From VFZP01 sp043755595 (GTDB lineage Bacteria; Acidobacteriota; Terriglobia; Bryobacterales; Bryobacteraceae), in NCBI GenBank assembly GCA_043755595.1, contig JAYUSQ010000319.1:1-64000 (forward strand): a stretch of DNA of 64,000 bases. Reading direction: 5' to 3'. The translations under genes were made by a program, and so were the position numbers. Under the pieces are notes generated by a model that saw only the letters and a program-made list of their open reading frames with translations, was not told the DNA's origin and did no database searches. This document shows, piece after piece, positions 1 to 8,142 of the stretch. Each line of letters starts with the position of its first letter. The stretch's first letter is position 1.

Positions 1-2
1 GT

Positions 3-227
3 CTGTTCCGCACTTCGCTCCGTCTTCTTTGGGTTGTCCATGCCGCTATCTCAGCAGCTTTGACGCGGCGGCTCAACAGGGGTTGGCCGTACGCTTACGG
101 AGCAACGAAGGCGTTGAGGGTTCTCGTTGTCGTGTTCACAAGGCGTCGAGAGCGAATCCGAACAATTACTGGTTGGGATGCCGACCGGCGCACAAAGAAT
201 GATTTTTTCAAAGGACGAGGTGGATAG
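3..227 (+). CDS. brnT: BrnT-like toxin, C-terminal part (cut by window edge)
   Basis: A reading frame open from the window edge to a TAG five bases before the next gene. Its second half reads LRVLVVVFTRRRERIRTITG followed by WDADRRTKNDFF, which fits the last strands and the charged C-terminal helix of BrnT (DUF497) RNase toxins, whose usual ending is of the type LLVVVYTERG..IRIISARRATRRE. The upstream residues match the family poorly, so the N-terminal part may be diverged, or a frameshift may lie near the edge. BrnT toxins cut RNA and are neutralised by BrnA, encoded just downstream, which is the arrangement here. The order, the five-base gap and the C-terminal pattern are what I rely on; the call is an inference from a fragment of about 74 residues. 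Confidence 0.55.
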   Translation: MFRTSLRLLWVVHAAISAALTRRLNRGWPYAYGATKALRVLVVVFTRRRERIRTITGWDADRRTKNDFFKGRGG

Positions 228-231
228 CGGC

Positions 232-555
232 ATGCCCAGCAAGAAACTTGTAATTCCGTCGTTTCAAAATGAAGGGGAGGAGGCGGCGTGGTGGGAGAAA
301 CACCGCGTGGCGGTAGAAGCGGAACTGCGCGCCTCGAGGCGCGCAGGCAAAACCATTCCATTTGGCGACATCCTCGTCCAAGCTAAAAAGACGAAGGAAC
401 TTCAGCCGGTCACCATTCGCTGGGCAACCGAAGACATCGCTACAGCCAGGCAATTGGCGGATCGCAAAGGTGTCGGGTATCAAACCTATATCAAACTACT
501 GCTGCATGAGACGCTGCAGAAAGAAGCCGGGCGGCAGTTGCGAATCAGGAAGTAA
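232..555 (+). CDS. brnA: BrnA/CopG-family antitoxin
   Basis: A 107-residue protein starting MPSKKLVIPSF. It shows the layout of CopG/BrnA antitoxins: an N-terminal stretch with paired tryptophans (AAWWEKHR) and a C-terminal ribbon-helix-helix region (VTIRWATEDIATARQLADRK then GVGYQTYIKLLLHETLQKE) that would bind DNA as a dimer and repress its own operon. I chose the ATG at 232 rather than upstream in-frame ATGs because it follows a GAGG at 217-220 and begins just after the putative toxin stop. An earlier start at 199 would overlap the toxin gene. Together with the upstream BrnT-like fragment it forms a type II toxin-antitoxin pair. The antitoxin call is good; the exact subfamily is less sure. 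Confidence 0.75.
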   Translation: MPSKKLVIPSFQNEGEEAAWWEKHRVAVEAELRASRRAGKTIPFGDILVQAKKTKELQPVTIRWATEDIATARQLADRKGVGYQTYIKLLLHETLQKEAGRQLRIRK

Positions 556-596
556 TCGCGCGCGCGAGTGCCACGGCCTCATGCTACAACTGAACC

Positions 597-1115
597 ATGA
601 AGTTCACTTTTCTGTCAGGATTCCTTATGACTGCTTCGCTCTTCGGCGCTTCCATGCATGACTTCACGATGAAGTCGATCGACGGCAAGGACCTACCACT
701 TTCCTCGTTCAAAGGCAAAGCAGTGTTGGTGGTCAACACAGCGAGTCAGTGCGGGCTGACTCCTCAGTACACGGCGCTGGAGGCCGTTAACAAGAAGTAC
801 GCTAGCCAAGGATTAGTTGTGCTGGGCGTGCCGGCGAATAACTTTGGCGGTCAGGAACCGGGCACCGAGCAGGAGATCAAAACCTTTTGCGAACGCAACT
901 ACAAGGTCAGCTTCCCGCTCACGTCGAAGGTGTCGGTGAAGGGCGCCGATCAAGCTCCGTTGTTCAAGTATCTTTCCGCAGCCACGGCTGAGCCGGATTG
1001 GAATTTCACGAAGTACCTGGTGGGCAAAGATGGCAAAGTGATCAAGCGCTTCGCTCCTGGCACGACGCCGGATGCCGCCGAAGTGACTGCCGCGATCGAA
1101 GCCGCCATCAAGTAG
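597..1115 (+). CDS. Glutathione peroxidase family protein, exported
   Basis: A 172-residue thioredoxin-fold peroxidase that reduces hydrogen peroxide or lipid hydroperoxides with a thiol donor. The catalytic tetrad of the family is visible: Cys52 in NTASQCGLTPQY, Gln86 in NNFGGQEPG, and Trp135-Asn136 in DWNFTKYLV. The nucleophile is cysteine, not selenocysteine, so thioredoxin is the likelier reductant (family knowledge). Residues 1-19 look like a signal peptide (short basic start, then LSGFLMTASLFGAS), placing the enzyme outside the cytoplasm. Length is normal for the BtuE/Gpx group plus a leader. The stop codon overlaps the GTG start of the following broken deacetylase gene (TAGTG), so the two were probably cotranslated. 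Confidence 0.93.
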   Translation: MKFTFLSGFLMTASLFGASMHDFTMKSIDGKDLPLSSFKGKAVLVVNTASQCGLTPQYTALEAVNKKYASQGLVVLGVPANNFGGQEPGTEQEIKTFCERNYKVSFPLTSKVSVKGADQAPLFKYLSAATAEPDWNFTKYLVGKDGKVIKRFAPGTTPDAAEVTAAIEAAIK

Positions 1116-1988
1116 TGCTTTCGCGACGGGAACTTCTCCTATCCACAACTGTCACAGCGGGGGCCTTCGCGGCTCCCGCCCGCTCCATAGCTATCATGAT
1201 CGACGATCTTCCTCGCGGTGGCGACTGGCCGCGCGGAACCACTTTTCCCGAATACCTCAAACTCAATCGCGACTACCTCGCGCCGTTCCGGCATGGCAAA
1301 ATTCCGTTGACCGGCTTCGTCAACAGTGGACGTGCGAAACTCACGCCCGCGCAGTTGGACCAAGTGCTTCGACTGTGGCTCGATGCGGGAGCCGAACTCG
1401 GCAATCACACGCACACTCATCCAGCCTTCAACGCCACACCGCTTGACCAAGCCTCGCTTTTTCCGTCATCCGTTTCTACAAGCCGGGCCGGAGGCGGCCA
1501 AACGGGATGGGCTTGAGAAATTTTTGCAAGAGCAAGGCTACCGAATCGCACCGGTGACATTGGACAACTCGGACTATATGTTCGCCGCCGTGTATGGACA
1601 CTGTCTGGCACGGGGAGACAACCGGGCCGCCCAACGATGCCGCGCAACCTATATCCCTTACCTCGAATCGATCTTCGAGTTTTTCGAACAACGCTCTGTG
1701 CAAGTATTCGGCCGCGAAATTCCGCAGGTGCTTCTGCTGCACGTTAGCCGGCTCAACTCCGACGCGATGCCCGGGATCCTGGCCATGATCGTGGGCCGAG
1801 GCTATGGGATCGTGCCGCTCGAAGAAGCACTGGCTGACAAGGCCTACGAGACTCCCGATCATTACTATGGTCCCGGTGGATTTTCCTGGATTCACCGCTG
1901 GTCGCGAACCATGGGCATGGCGCCCTTGGGCGAGCCGGATGAGCCCGCCTTCATTCGCGATCAGTTCCGGCTATCACGCGCGAGATAA
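1115..1988 (+). pseudogene. Polysaccharide deacetylase, frameshifted and internally deleted
   Basis: Two fragments of one NodB-type polysaccharide deacetylase lie in different frames. The first (GTG at 1115) has a Tat-like leader (SRRELLLSTTVTAGAFAAPA), the metal-binding aspartates in AIMIDDLP and the NHTHTHPAFN histidine motif. The second resumes at about 1463 with FFRHPFLQAGPEAAKRDG and runs through IPQVLLLHVSRLNSDAM and FSWIHRWSRT to the stop at 1988. Between them about 25 residues expected by the family pattern are missing and the frame changes (near 1450-1465). Because residues are lost as well as frame, this is unlikely to be a simple sequencing slip. It sits head-to-tail with the peroxidase gene. 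Confidence 0.8.
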
Positions 1989-1996
1989 AAGCGAAC

Positions 1997-3361
1997 TTAC
2001 CAAAGCGGGGGCTTCATCGCGGCGTTGAATTGTTCCAGGTCGCGGCGCAGTTCGGCAACAACTTCCGGCAGCGCGCCGGACAAGTCATTGGACTCGGTGT
2101 GATCCGCGGCCAAGTCGAACAGCTGAAATGGGCCGTGACCCTGTTGCTGGGATTGGCGGAGTAACTTATACTTACCCTTCCGCAACGCAAGATTTCTCCC
2201 ATAGCGCCAGAATAGCGTCGGATGTGGCGGACCGGCGACAGCTTGGCCTGTCAGATATGGGATAAGATTGCGTCCGTCCAGCCCAACTACCGCCGGAGCA
2301 CCCGCCGCGGCCAGCACGGTCGGCAGAATGTCGAGTGCGATCACAGGCTGTTCGAAAGTTTGAGTTTGGATCCGCCCCTTCCACTGCATACAGAACGGCA
2401 CGCGAATCCCTCCTTCCCAAAGTTGCCCCTTGCCGCCACGGAAGGGTGCATTGGAAGAAGTAAGTTCAGCCGTCGGGCCTCCGTTGTCGCTGAGAAAGAA
2501 GATGAGCGTGTCGTTCTCAATGCCTCGTTCGCGAAGTTTGGCCAACACCACACCGACGGCGCGATCCATCGAAGCCAACATCGCGGCAAAGAGCCGGCGC
2601 TGCTCATCCTGTATCCGGGGGAAGGCTCGCACCAATGGCACCGGAGCCTGCATGGGGCTGTGGATAGCGTTAAAAGGCAGATAGAGAAAGAACGGACGCG
2701 TAGCGGCGATTTGCCGATCGATGAAGGCCGCAGCCTCGCGCGCGAAGGCGTCAGTAAGATATGCCGTTTCCTCGATCGGATCCGATCCCCGCATGACTGG
2801 ATTGCCGTCATCATAGGGCGGCTCATTCGTCCGGAGTCGAGTAACTGCGCCTCGGAACGGCGGCGCGTAATAAAAGTGACCTTCGTGCAGGAAACCGAAA
2901 AACTCATCAAACCCTCGGCGCTGCGGGTGAAACTCCGGCTGGCCGCCCAGGTGCCACTTACCGGCACAGGCCGTTGAGTAACCAGCGGCCTTGAGCCGAT
3001 CGGCCATCGTTTTCTCATTCAGCGGCAACCCTACTCCGGGCGCATTATTCCTGACGCCCACCACGTTCATTTCATGGCCAAAGCGCGTTTGGTAACGGCC
3101 AGTCATCAAGCCGGCGCGCGACGGAAAGCAGAAAGGGGCACTAACATAGGCTTGAGTGAAGCGGACGCCGCTTGAAGAGATCGAATCGATGTTAGGCGTC
3201 GGGATATCGCCACTCATGCCTTGAAAGCCGCACTCGCCGTGACCCAGATCGCCGGCGAGTATCACAATGATGTTTGGCCGTCGCGTCTGCGCGGAAAGGC
3301 CGGTAGCGGCGGCAGCGGCCAGGAAGACGCGGCGAGTAAGTCGCGGCGGTGTGCCGGTCAT
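1997..3361 (-). CDS. Tat-exported sulfatase (arylsulfatase family)
   Basis: A 454-residue sulfatase that would hydrolyse sulfate esters, probably on sugars or polysaccharides, outside the cytoplasm. The N-terminus has a twin-arginine leader (LTRRVFLAAAAATGLSA). The formylglycine site is Cys78 in CFPSRAGLMTGR, which needs a formylglycine-generating enzyme or anaerobic maturase not present in this window. The late metal ligands are seen in FFLSDNGG and the GGKG..WEGGIRVP motif follows. One oddity: the usual DD near the start of the fold is here GD (ILAGDLGHGE, Gly37-Asp38), so one expected calcium ligand is replaced. The start ATG overlaps the xseA stop by four bases, so the gene is coupled to xseA on the same strand. 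Confidence 0.9.
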   Translation of the reverse strand: MTGTPPRLTRRVFLAAAAATGLSAQTRRPNIIVILAGDLGHGECGFQGMSGDIPTPNIDSISSSGVRFTQAYVSAPFCFPSRAGLMTGRYQTRFGHEMNVVGVRNNAPGVGLPLNEKTMADRLKAAGYSTACAGKWHLGGQPEFHPQRRGFDEFFGFLHEGHFYYAPPFRGAVTRLRTNEPPYDDGNPVMRGSDPIEETAYLTDAFAREAAAFIDRQIAATRPFFLYLPFNAIHSPMQAPVPLVRAFPRIQDEQRRLFAAMLASMDRAVGVVLAKLRERGIENDTLIFFLSDNGGPTAELTSSNAPFRGGKGQLWEGGIRVPFCMQWKGRIQTQTFEQPVIALDILPTVLAAAGAPAVVGLDGRNLIPYLTGQAVAGPPHPTLFWRYGRNLALRKGKYKLLRQSQQQGHGPFQLFDLAADHTESNDLSGALPEVVAELRRDLEQFNAAMKPPLW

Positions 3362-4704
3362 TCGACAATAGCCCGCAGCCGCCCCTTGGCAAGCCGGACC
3401 GCGATTGAGTCGCCAGTAACAACCTGGGCCGGATCGGTAAGCACATGGCCTTCGCCCGACTCGACAATCGCATAGCCCCGATCCAGCACTCGCAGTGGAC
3501 TGAGTTGACCAAGGCTGGCCGACAAAGGCCTCAGCCGCCGATCGGCTGCCTGGATGCGCGCGGCCATCAAGTGTTCAGCGCGTTGCGCCGCCGCATTCAA
3601 TCGGCGGTTGGCTTCAGCGAGGCGAAGCCGTAGATCCTGACGGCGCAAGCGTCCGTCGAGCCGCTCCAGGAGCGCCCGGCGCGCCACGAAATGGCGGCGC
3701 AGGATCTCGCGGCCCCGTGTTTCCAGATCGTCGACGCGTTGGCCGGCGCGATCCAACCGGCGTTGCAAAGATCCCGTCGCGCGGTCCACGCCAAGTTGAT
3801 GAACGCGCGATTGCCGCCGCGCAAGCACCAAATGAATCACGCGTTCAAGACGTTGTTCGCGTTGCGTAAGTTGGTCGAGCAGATCTTCACGATTGGGAAC
3901 CGCCAATTCGGCCGCAGCCGAAGGCGTAGGCGCCCGAAGGTCCGCGACGAAGTCCGCGATCGTAAAATCGGTTTCGTGCCCGACGGCGGAAATCACCGGC
4001 ACTTTCGAGCTGGCAATCGCGCGCGCCACTGACTCTTCGTTAAACGTCCAGAGATCTTCGAGCGATCCGCCGCCACGCCCGACGATGATGACGTCCGCCC
4101 AATCGGCGCGCCCGAAGTATTCAAGACCCGCGACGACCTCTTCAATCGACCCCTGTCCCTGAACGAGCGCCGGGAACAAACGGATGTGGATGCCGGGCCA
4201 GCGGCGCGATAACACATGAATCATGTCGCGTACCGCAGCCCCGGCGGGGGAAGTGACGAGGCCAATGCGGCGGGGAAAACGGGGCAGCGGGCGTTTGCGC
4301 GCCGCGTCGAAAAGACCCTCCGCCTCAAGTTTTTTTTTCAGTTGTTCAAAGGCCAGTTGCAGCGCGCCGAGACCTTGCGGCTCCAGCCACTCCACCAGAA
4401 ACTGGTACTCGCCGCGCGGCTCATACACGTCTACTTTTCCGCGCGCCAGCACGGCCACTCCGTCCTGGGGGCGAAACTTCAGAAACCGCAGCGCCCCTCG
4501 AAAACAAACGGCTCGAACCTGCGCTTCGGCGTCCTTCAGCGAAAAATAAGCGTGCCCGCTGGGAGCGAGTTTGAGTCCCGAAATCTCGCCGCTCACCCAA
4601 ACGCCGGTGAACGATTTGTTCAGTACGCCGCGAATGGAACTATTGAGTTGCGTCACCGAAAGGACGTGGCGGTCCGGCTCCCAGCGAAATTTGATCTGCT
4701 CCAT
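3358..4704 (-). CDS. xseA: Exodeoxyribonuclease VII large subunit
   Basis: A 448-residue XseA, the large subunit of exonuclease VII, which degrades single-stranded DNA into oligonucleotides in the cytoplasm and works with several copies of XseB. The order of domains is normal: an OB-fold for ssDNA binding at about residues 10-110 (SVTQLNSSIRGVLNKSF, WVSGEISG), the catalytic core with ITSPAGAAVRDM-like sequence (LVTSPAGAAVRDMIHVLSRR) and IIVGRGGGSLEDLWTFNEE, ISAVGHETDFTIADFVADLR, then a long arginine-rich coiled-coil region and the C-terminal LDRGYAIV segment. No xseB is visible next to it. The gene is divergent from glnA, with only about 85 bases between the starts, and its stop overlaps the sulfatase start. 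Confidence 0.96.
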   Translation of the reverse strand: MEQIKFRWEPDRHVLSVTQLNSSIRGVLNKSFTGVWVSGEISGLKLAPSGHAYFSLKDAEAQVRAVCFRGALRFLKFRPQDGVAVLARGKVDVYEPRGEYQFLVEWLEPQGLGALQLAFEQLKKKLEAEGLFDAARKRPLPRFPRRIGLVTSPAGAAVRDMIHVLSRRWPGIHIRLFPALVQGQGSIEEVVAGLEYFGRADWADVIIVGRGGGSLEDLWTFNEESVARAIASSKVPVISAVGHETDFTIADFVADLRAPTPSAAAELAVPNREDLLDQLTQREQRLERVIHLVLARRQSRVHQLGVDRATGSLQRRLDRAGQRVDDLETRGREILRRHFVARRALLERLDGRLRRQDLRLRLAEANRRLNAAAQRAEHLMAARIQAADRRLRPLSASLGQLSPLRVLDRGYAIVESGEGHVLTDPAQVVTGDSIAVRLAKGRLRAIVE

Positions 4705-4717
4705 AATCTTTTTCGAT

Positions 4718-4747
4718 TTGACCGGGCCAAAACCGATCCCGTATCCT
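4718..4747 (+). promoter_or_regulatory. Probable sigma-70 promoter of glnA
   Basis: TTGACC at 4718-4723 and TATCCT at 4742-4747 are separated by 18 bases and lie about 40 bases before the preferred glnA start. The site sits in the short divergent gap between xseA and glnA. It is read by eye from consensus matches only. Confidence 0.5.
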
Positions 4748-4788
4748 TACACTGTATCAATCTGCCGTAAATGCCCAACGAGGAGCGC

Positions 4789-6198
4789 ATGAGCCCCAAA
4801 GAAGTTCTGGATCTGGCCAAGAAGAACGACGCCAAGCAGGTAGACCTACGGTTCACCGACTTGCCCGGTCTCTGGCAACACGTTTCGTATCCGATCTCGC
4901 AGTTGTCCGAAGAGTCGTTTAGCGAAGGCTACGGGATCGACGGCTCGAGCATCCGCGGCTGGGCGGCGATCAACGAAAGCGACATGTTGCTGGTGCCCGA
5001 CCCAGCCACCGCCATGATCGACCCGTTCGCCAGCGTGCCCACGATCGTCATGATCGGCGACGTGATCGACCCGATCACCAGGCAGAAGTACGAACGCGAT
5101 CCCCGGCACATCGCGAAAAAAGCCGAAGCGTATCTGCTGGCGACGGGAGCCGGCGACACCGCTTACTTCGGCGCCGAAGCGGAGTTCTTCATCTTCGATA
5201 ACATCAGCTTCGACCAGAACCAGCACGAAGGTTATTACCACATCGACTCCGAAGAGGGGCGCTGGAATTCGGGCCGGCGCGAGAATAATCTCGGATACCG
5301 GCCTCGTTACAAGGAAGGTTACTTCCCGGTGCCGCCCATGGATCACTATCAGGATCTACGGTCGGAGATGGTGGAGACGCTGATTCAGGCCGGGCTTGAA
5401 ATCGAATGCCACCACCATGAAGTGGCGACCGCCGGCCAATGCGAGATCGATCAGAAGTACAACACGCTGGTGAAGTCCGCCGACAACATGATGCTGTATA
5501 AGTACGTTGTCAAGAACGTCGCCTATCAGCATGGTAAGAGTGTTACGTTCATGCCGAAGCCGATTTTTGGCGACAACGGATCAGGGATGCATACGCATCA
5601 GTCGATCTGGAAAGCGGGTAAGCCTTTATTCGCGGGCGACGGTTATGCCGGACTCAGTCAGATGGCACTCTGGTACATCGGCGGCTTACTCAAACACGCT
5701 CGCGCATTGTCCGCTCTCATTGCCCCTACGACGAATTCGTACAAACGCCTGGTGCCTGGTTACGAAGCTCCGGTGAATCTGGCGTATTCAAGGCGAAACC
5801 GGTCGGCCGCCGTGCGGATCCCGATGTACTCGGCGAGCCCCAAGGCCAAGCGGGTAGAGTTCCGTCCGCCGGACCCGAGCGCCAATCCGTATCTCGCTTT
5901 CTCGGCTATGCTGATGGCCGGACTTGACGGCATCCTGAACAAGATCGACCCGGGTGAGTCGCTGGACAAAGACATCTACGACCTCAGTCCGGAAGAAATG
6001 AAGGACGTGGCGTCGATGCCCGCTTCGCTGGAGGAAGCGCTAAGCTGCCTGGAAGACGATCACGACTTCCTGTTAAAAGGCGACGTATTTACCGAGGAGT
6101 TACTCGAGACTTACATCACCTACAAACGGCGGCATGAAGCCGACGCCGTGCGTCTGCGGCCGCATCCTTACGAATTCGCGCTCTACTACGATATCTAG
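4789..6198 (+). CDS. glnA: Glutamine synthetase type I
   Basis: A GS-I enzyme of 469 residues from this start. It makes glutamine from glutamate, ammonia and ATP as a cytoplasmic dodecamer. Family motifs are clear: YGIDGSSIRGW, the glutamate-rich FGAEAEFFIFD, the ATP/metal motif KPIFGDNGSGMHTHQS and NSYKRLVPGYEAPVN. The loop DIYDLSPEE carries the tyrosine that is adenylylated in the beta group. Counting from the ATG at 4789 it is residue 397, the same number as in Escherichia coli, which together with AGGAG at 4781-4785 favours this start over the in-frame ATG at 4771. Regulation by adenylylation (GlnE) is therefore likely, though glnE is not in view. A sigma-70-like promoter precedes it. Confidence 0.97.
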   Translation: MSPKEVLDLAKKNDAKQVDLRFTDLPGLWQHVSYPISQLSEESFSEGYGIDGSSIRGWAAINESDMLLVPDPATAMIDPFASVPTIVMIGDVIDPITRQKYERDPRHIAKKAEAYLLATGAGDTAYFGAEAEFFIFDNISFDQNQHEGYYHIDSEEGRWNSGRRENNLGYRPRYKEGYFPVPPMDHYQDLRSEMVETLIQAGLEIECHHHEVATAGQCEIDQKYNTLVKSADNMMLYKYVVKNVAYQHGKSVTFMPKPIFGDNGSGMHTHQSIWKAGKPLFAGDGYAGLSQMALWYIGGLLKHARALSALIAPTTNSYKRLVPGYEAPVNLAYSRRNRSAAVRIPMYSASPKAKRVEFRPPDPSANPYLAFSAMLMAGLDGILNKIDPGESLDKDIYDLSPEEMKDVASMPASLEEALSCLEDDHDFLLKGDVFTEELLETYITYKRRHEADAVRLRPHPYEFALYYDI

Positions 6199-6216
6199 GG
6201 CGGCGGGGCGGAACTC

Positions 6217-6741
6217 GTGCGTCGCATCGGACTCATGTCGGACACCCACGGTTATGTGGACGAAGCGGTGTTCACTTATTTCGCGAACTGCGACGAGGTT
6301 TGGCACGCCGGGGACTTCGGTCCCGTGGCGGTGCTGGATCGGCTCAAAGCTTTCAAGCCTCTCCGGGGCGTGTCCGGCAATATCGATGGCGCTGAGGTGC
6401 GCGCCTCCGTACCCCGCGATTTAGGTTGGGAATGCGAAGGATTGCGGGTCTATATGACTCACATCGGCGGCCACCCAGGCGCGTATGATCGCCGCGTGAA
6501 ACCGGAACTGGCGGCGCGGAAACCTGGGCTTTTCATTTGCGGACACTCGCACATCCTGAAAGTAATGCGCGATCCCGCGCTGAACCTGGTCCACTTGAAT
6601 CCGGGCGCCTGCGGCCATCAAGGGTGGCACACGATGCGAACTCTGCTGCGGTTTAGCGTGGAAGAGGGAAAGTTGAAGGCGATGGAGGCGATTGAGTTAG
6701 GCCCACGCGGGCTGAGCCCGGTTAAGCTTCGAAGTAAGTAG
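6217..6741 (+). CDS. YfcE/MJ0936-type metallophosphoesterase
   Basis: A 174-residue calcineurin-like phosphodiesterase. The two-metal motifs are in order: LMSDTHG at the N-terminus, VWHAGDFG, VSGNIDG, then MTHIGGHPG and FICGHSH. This compact form is the YfcE/MJ0936 group, which hydrolyses phosphodiesters in vitro; the natural substrate is unknown in most members. The start is GTG, preceded by a G-rich stretch, 18 bases after the glnA stop, so it is probably cotranscribed with glnA. Its end overlaps the end of the broken DUF4276 gene on the other strand. Confidence 0.9.
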   Translation: MRRIGLMSDTHGYVDEAVFTYFANCDEVWHAGDFGPVAVLDRLKAFKPLRGVSGNIDGAEVRASVPRDLGWECEGLRVYMTHIGGHPGAYDRRVKPELAARKPGLFICGHSHILKVMRDPALNLVHLNPGACGHQGWHTMRTLLRFSVEEGKLKAMEAIELGPRGLSPVKLRSK

Positions 6742-7317
6742 CGAGCCGGGCGGCGAGGCGCTTAAACGACGGGATGGCCATAGCTTGTTGAATATCGAAA
6801 AGGCTGGTGAGCGCAGCTTGATCGGCCACGGGATCGTAGCCTTCCTTCATGTTTCTATTGAGCCGCCCTTGGCGTCGCGCAGAGCTTCCGGTGCGGTGGG
6901 TGGCTGGAGATCGGCGGGTAATCCTCGGTGGCTTCTGAGCGATGCGGCGGCTGCCAGGAACCACGTTTCATATTCTCGACAAGCGAGCGCAACCAAACAG
7001 GGCACGTCGGGTCGCACTTGACGCGCTCGCTCAAGCAGGCTGGGCCCTAACTGTCCGGGGCAATCGTCCTCACAGTCGAGCGGGATCAGGATCAACCCCG
7101 GCCCGGCTTGGGCGGCCTTACTGGCGGCAAGCTCGACGTATCTCCGGAGATAAGCGGGATCCTTCAAGTTCAAGAACGAGCCAGAATTGACCCGAATCGG
7201 TGGATTGATTTGAGGAAAAGCGTCAGGTCGAGCGACGTTCACCAAACGGCGCACCAACACTGGAACTGCCCCCACTTCTCCGTGACCTTCCACGATGGGC
7301 GCGATGAGCCTGATCAT
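6722..7317 (-). pseudogene. DUF4276-family protein, frameshifted
   Basis: The first 145 or so residues (MIRLIAPIVEGHGEVGAVPV, LILIPLDCEDDCP, ACREYETWFLAAAASLR) have the acidic clusters of DUF4276, a family with a Toprim-like appearance. The frame then shifts in a G/C run at about 6862-6870: one frame stops at 6847, while the expected C-terminus (RLNRNMKEGYDPVADQAALT, then SLFDIQQAMAIPSFKRL) continues in another frame to 6722. One base inserted here would restore a full-length protein. The gene starts inside the stop of the upstream ATPase remnant (ATGA at 7314-7317), the usual coupling of such ATPase-DUF4276 pairs. Because the partner is also broken, I read it as decayed rather than a sequencing error. 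Confidence 0.75.
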
Positions 7318-8116
7318 TTTGAATTGAAGTCGAACAATCCAAGTTGGCGGTCGCTTTCGACGTCGGCCAAGGCCGACGGGTCTGGAGCCAGTTGGTTCTG
7401 CCGGAGCAATTCACCTGGTGTAAATAGCTTCTCGCGGAGCATTTGCTTACTCGTTGGTGAGTTTCCGGGCGTGCTCGGGAAGATTCTGCAGCACGCTCGC
7501 GAGATTGCTCGCATCCCGCCGCAGTACTTCACCGGGATCGGGCTTCTGCATAGTCGCGATTTCCTTCGGATTCAGGTTGTAGATCTCGATCCGCGTGAGC
7601 GCGTCGAATGCGGGCCGGAACTCCGGTAGCCCGGAGACTGCGACGAGATACAACCGGTCGGAAACTGTCACCGGCCCAAGGGCAAAGGAGGCATCGATTA
7701 GTTGCCCCGCCTTGGCTACGTAGAAATCCGGCGCGCCTAACCCGCCTGGCTTTTCAATCTTGCACTCTTCATGCTGAACCTCGAATCCACCTTTCTCCTT
7801 AGCCCCCAACCCTGAATGAAAAATGTCCATTCGAAGAATCGGGAAGCTGGAAATCAAGGCGAATCGAAAAGTGATTCGGATGCCCGCCGGAGCGCCGCCG
7901 CACCTCCCGAATCGTGCCTCGTTCCCGTAGGGCATGGTCCAGCGACGTCTCAAGCGCGTCCGCCACGAAACTTAAGCTATCGAGAAAATTGCTCTTGCCC
8001 GATCCATTGGGCCCCACGAAGAACCCAAGCGCCGGCAGCTTTATTTTACAGGCGGCTATGCTCTTGTAATTACGCAGCGTCACGCTACGCAGGTAGGGCG
8101 TTGGGAACGAGTCCAT
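7314..8116 (-). pseudogene. AAA/ABC-type ATPase (RecF/OLD-like), decayed
   Basis: The remnant begins MDSFPTPYLRSVTLRNYKSI with a complete Walker A (FFVGPNGSGKSNFLDSLSF). The frame is lost in a run of five C at 7803-7807. It continues in another frame through DFYVAKAGQLIDASFALG and LTRIEIYNLNPKEIATMQK to a stop at 7447. A third piece, REKLFTPGELLRQNQLAPD, matches the normal C-terminus of this family and ends at 7314. The stretch between LPEHARKLTNE and that tail is missing: roughly 170-200 residues that in relatives hold the ABC signature, Walker B and D-loop. The protein cannot be an active ATPase. It is coupled to the DUF4276 remnant. Confidence 0.8.
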
Positions 8117-8142
8117 CGGATACTCATATAAGTATGCACCAC

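Noticed and set aside
2222..2977. 251-codon plus-strand frame
   Set aside because: Antisense to the sulfatase, no protein-like pattern.
4846..5346. 166-codon minus-strand frame
   Set aside because: Antisense to glutamine synthetase; the sense frame has all family motifs.
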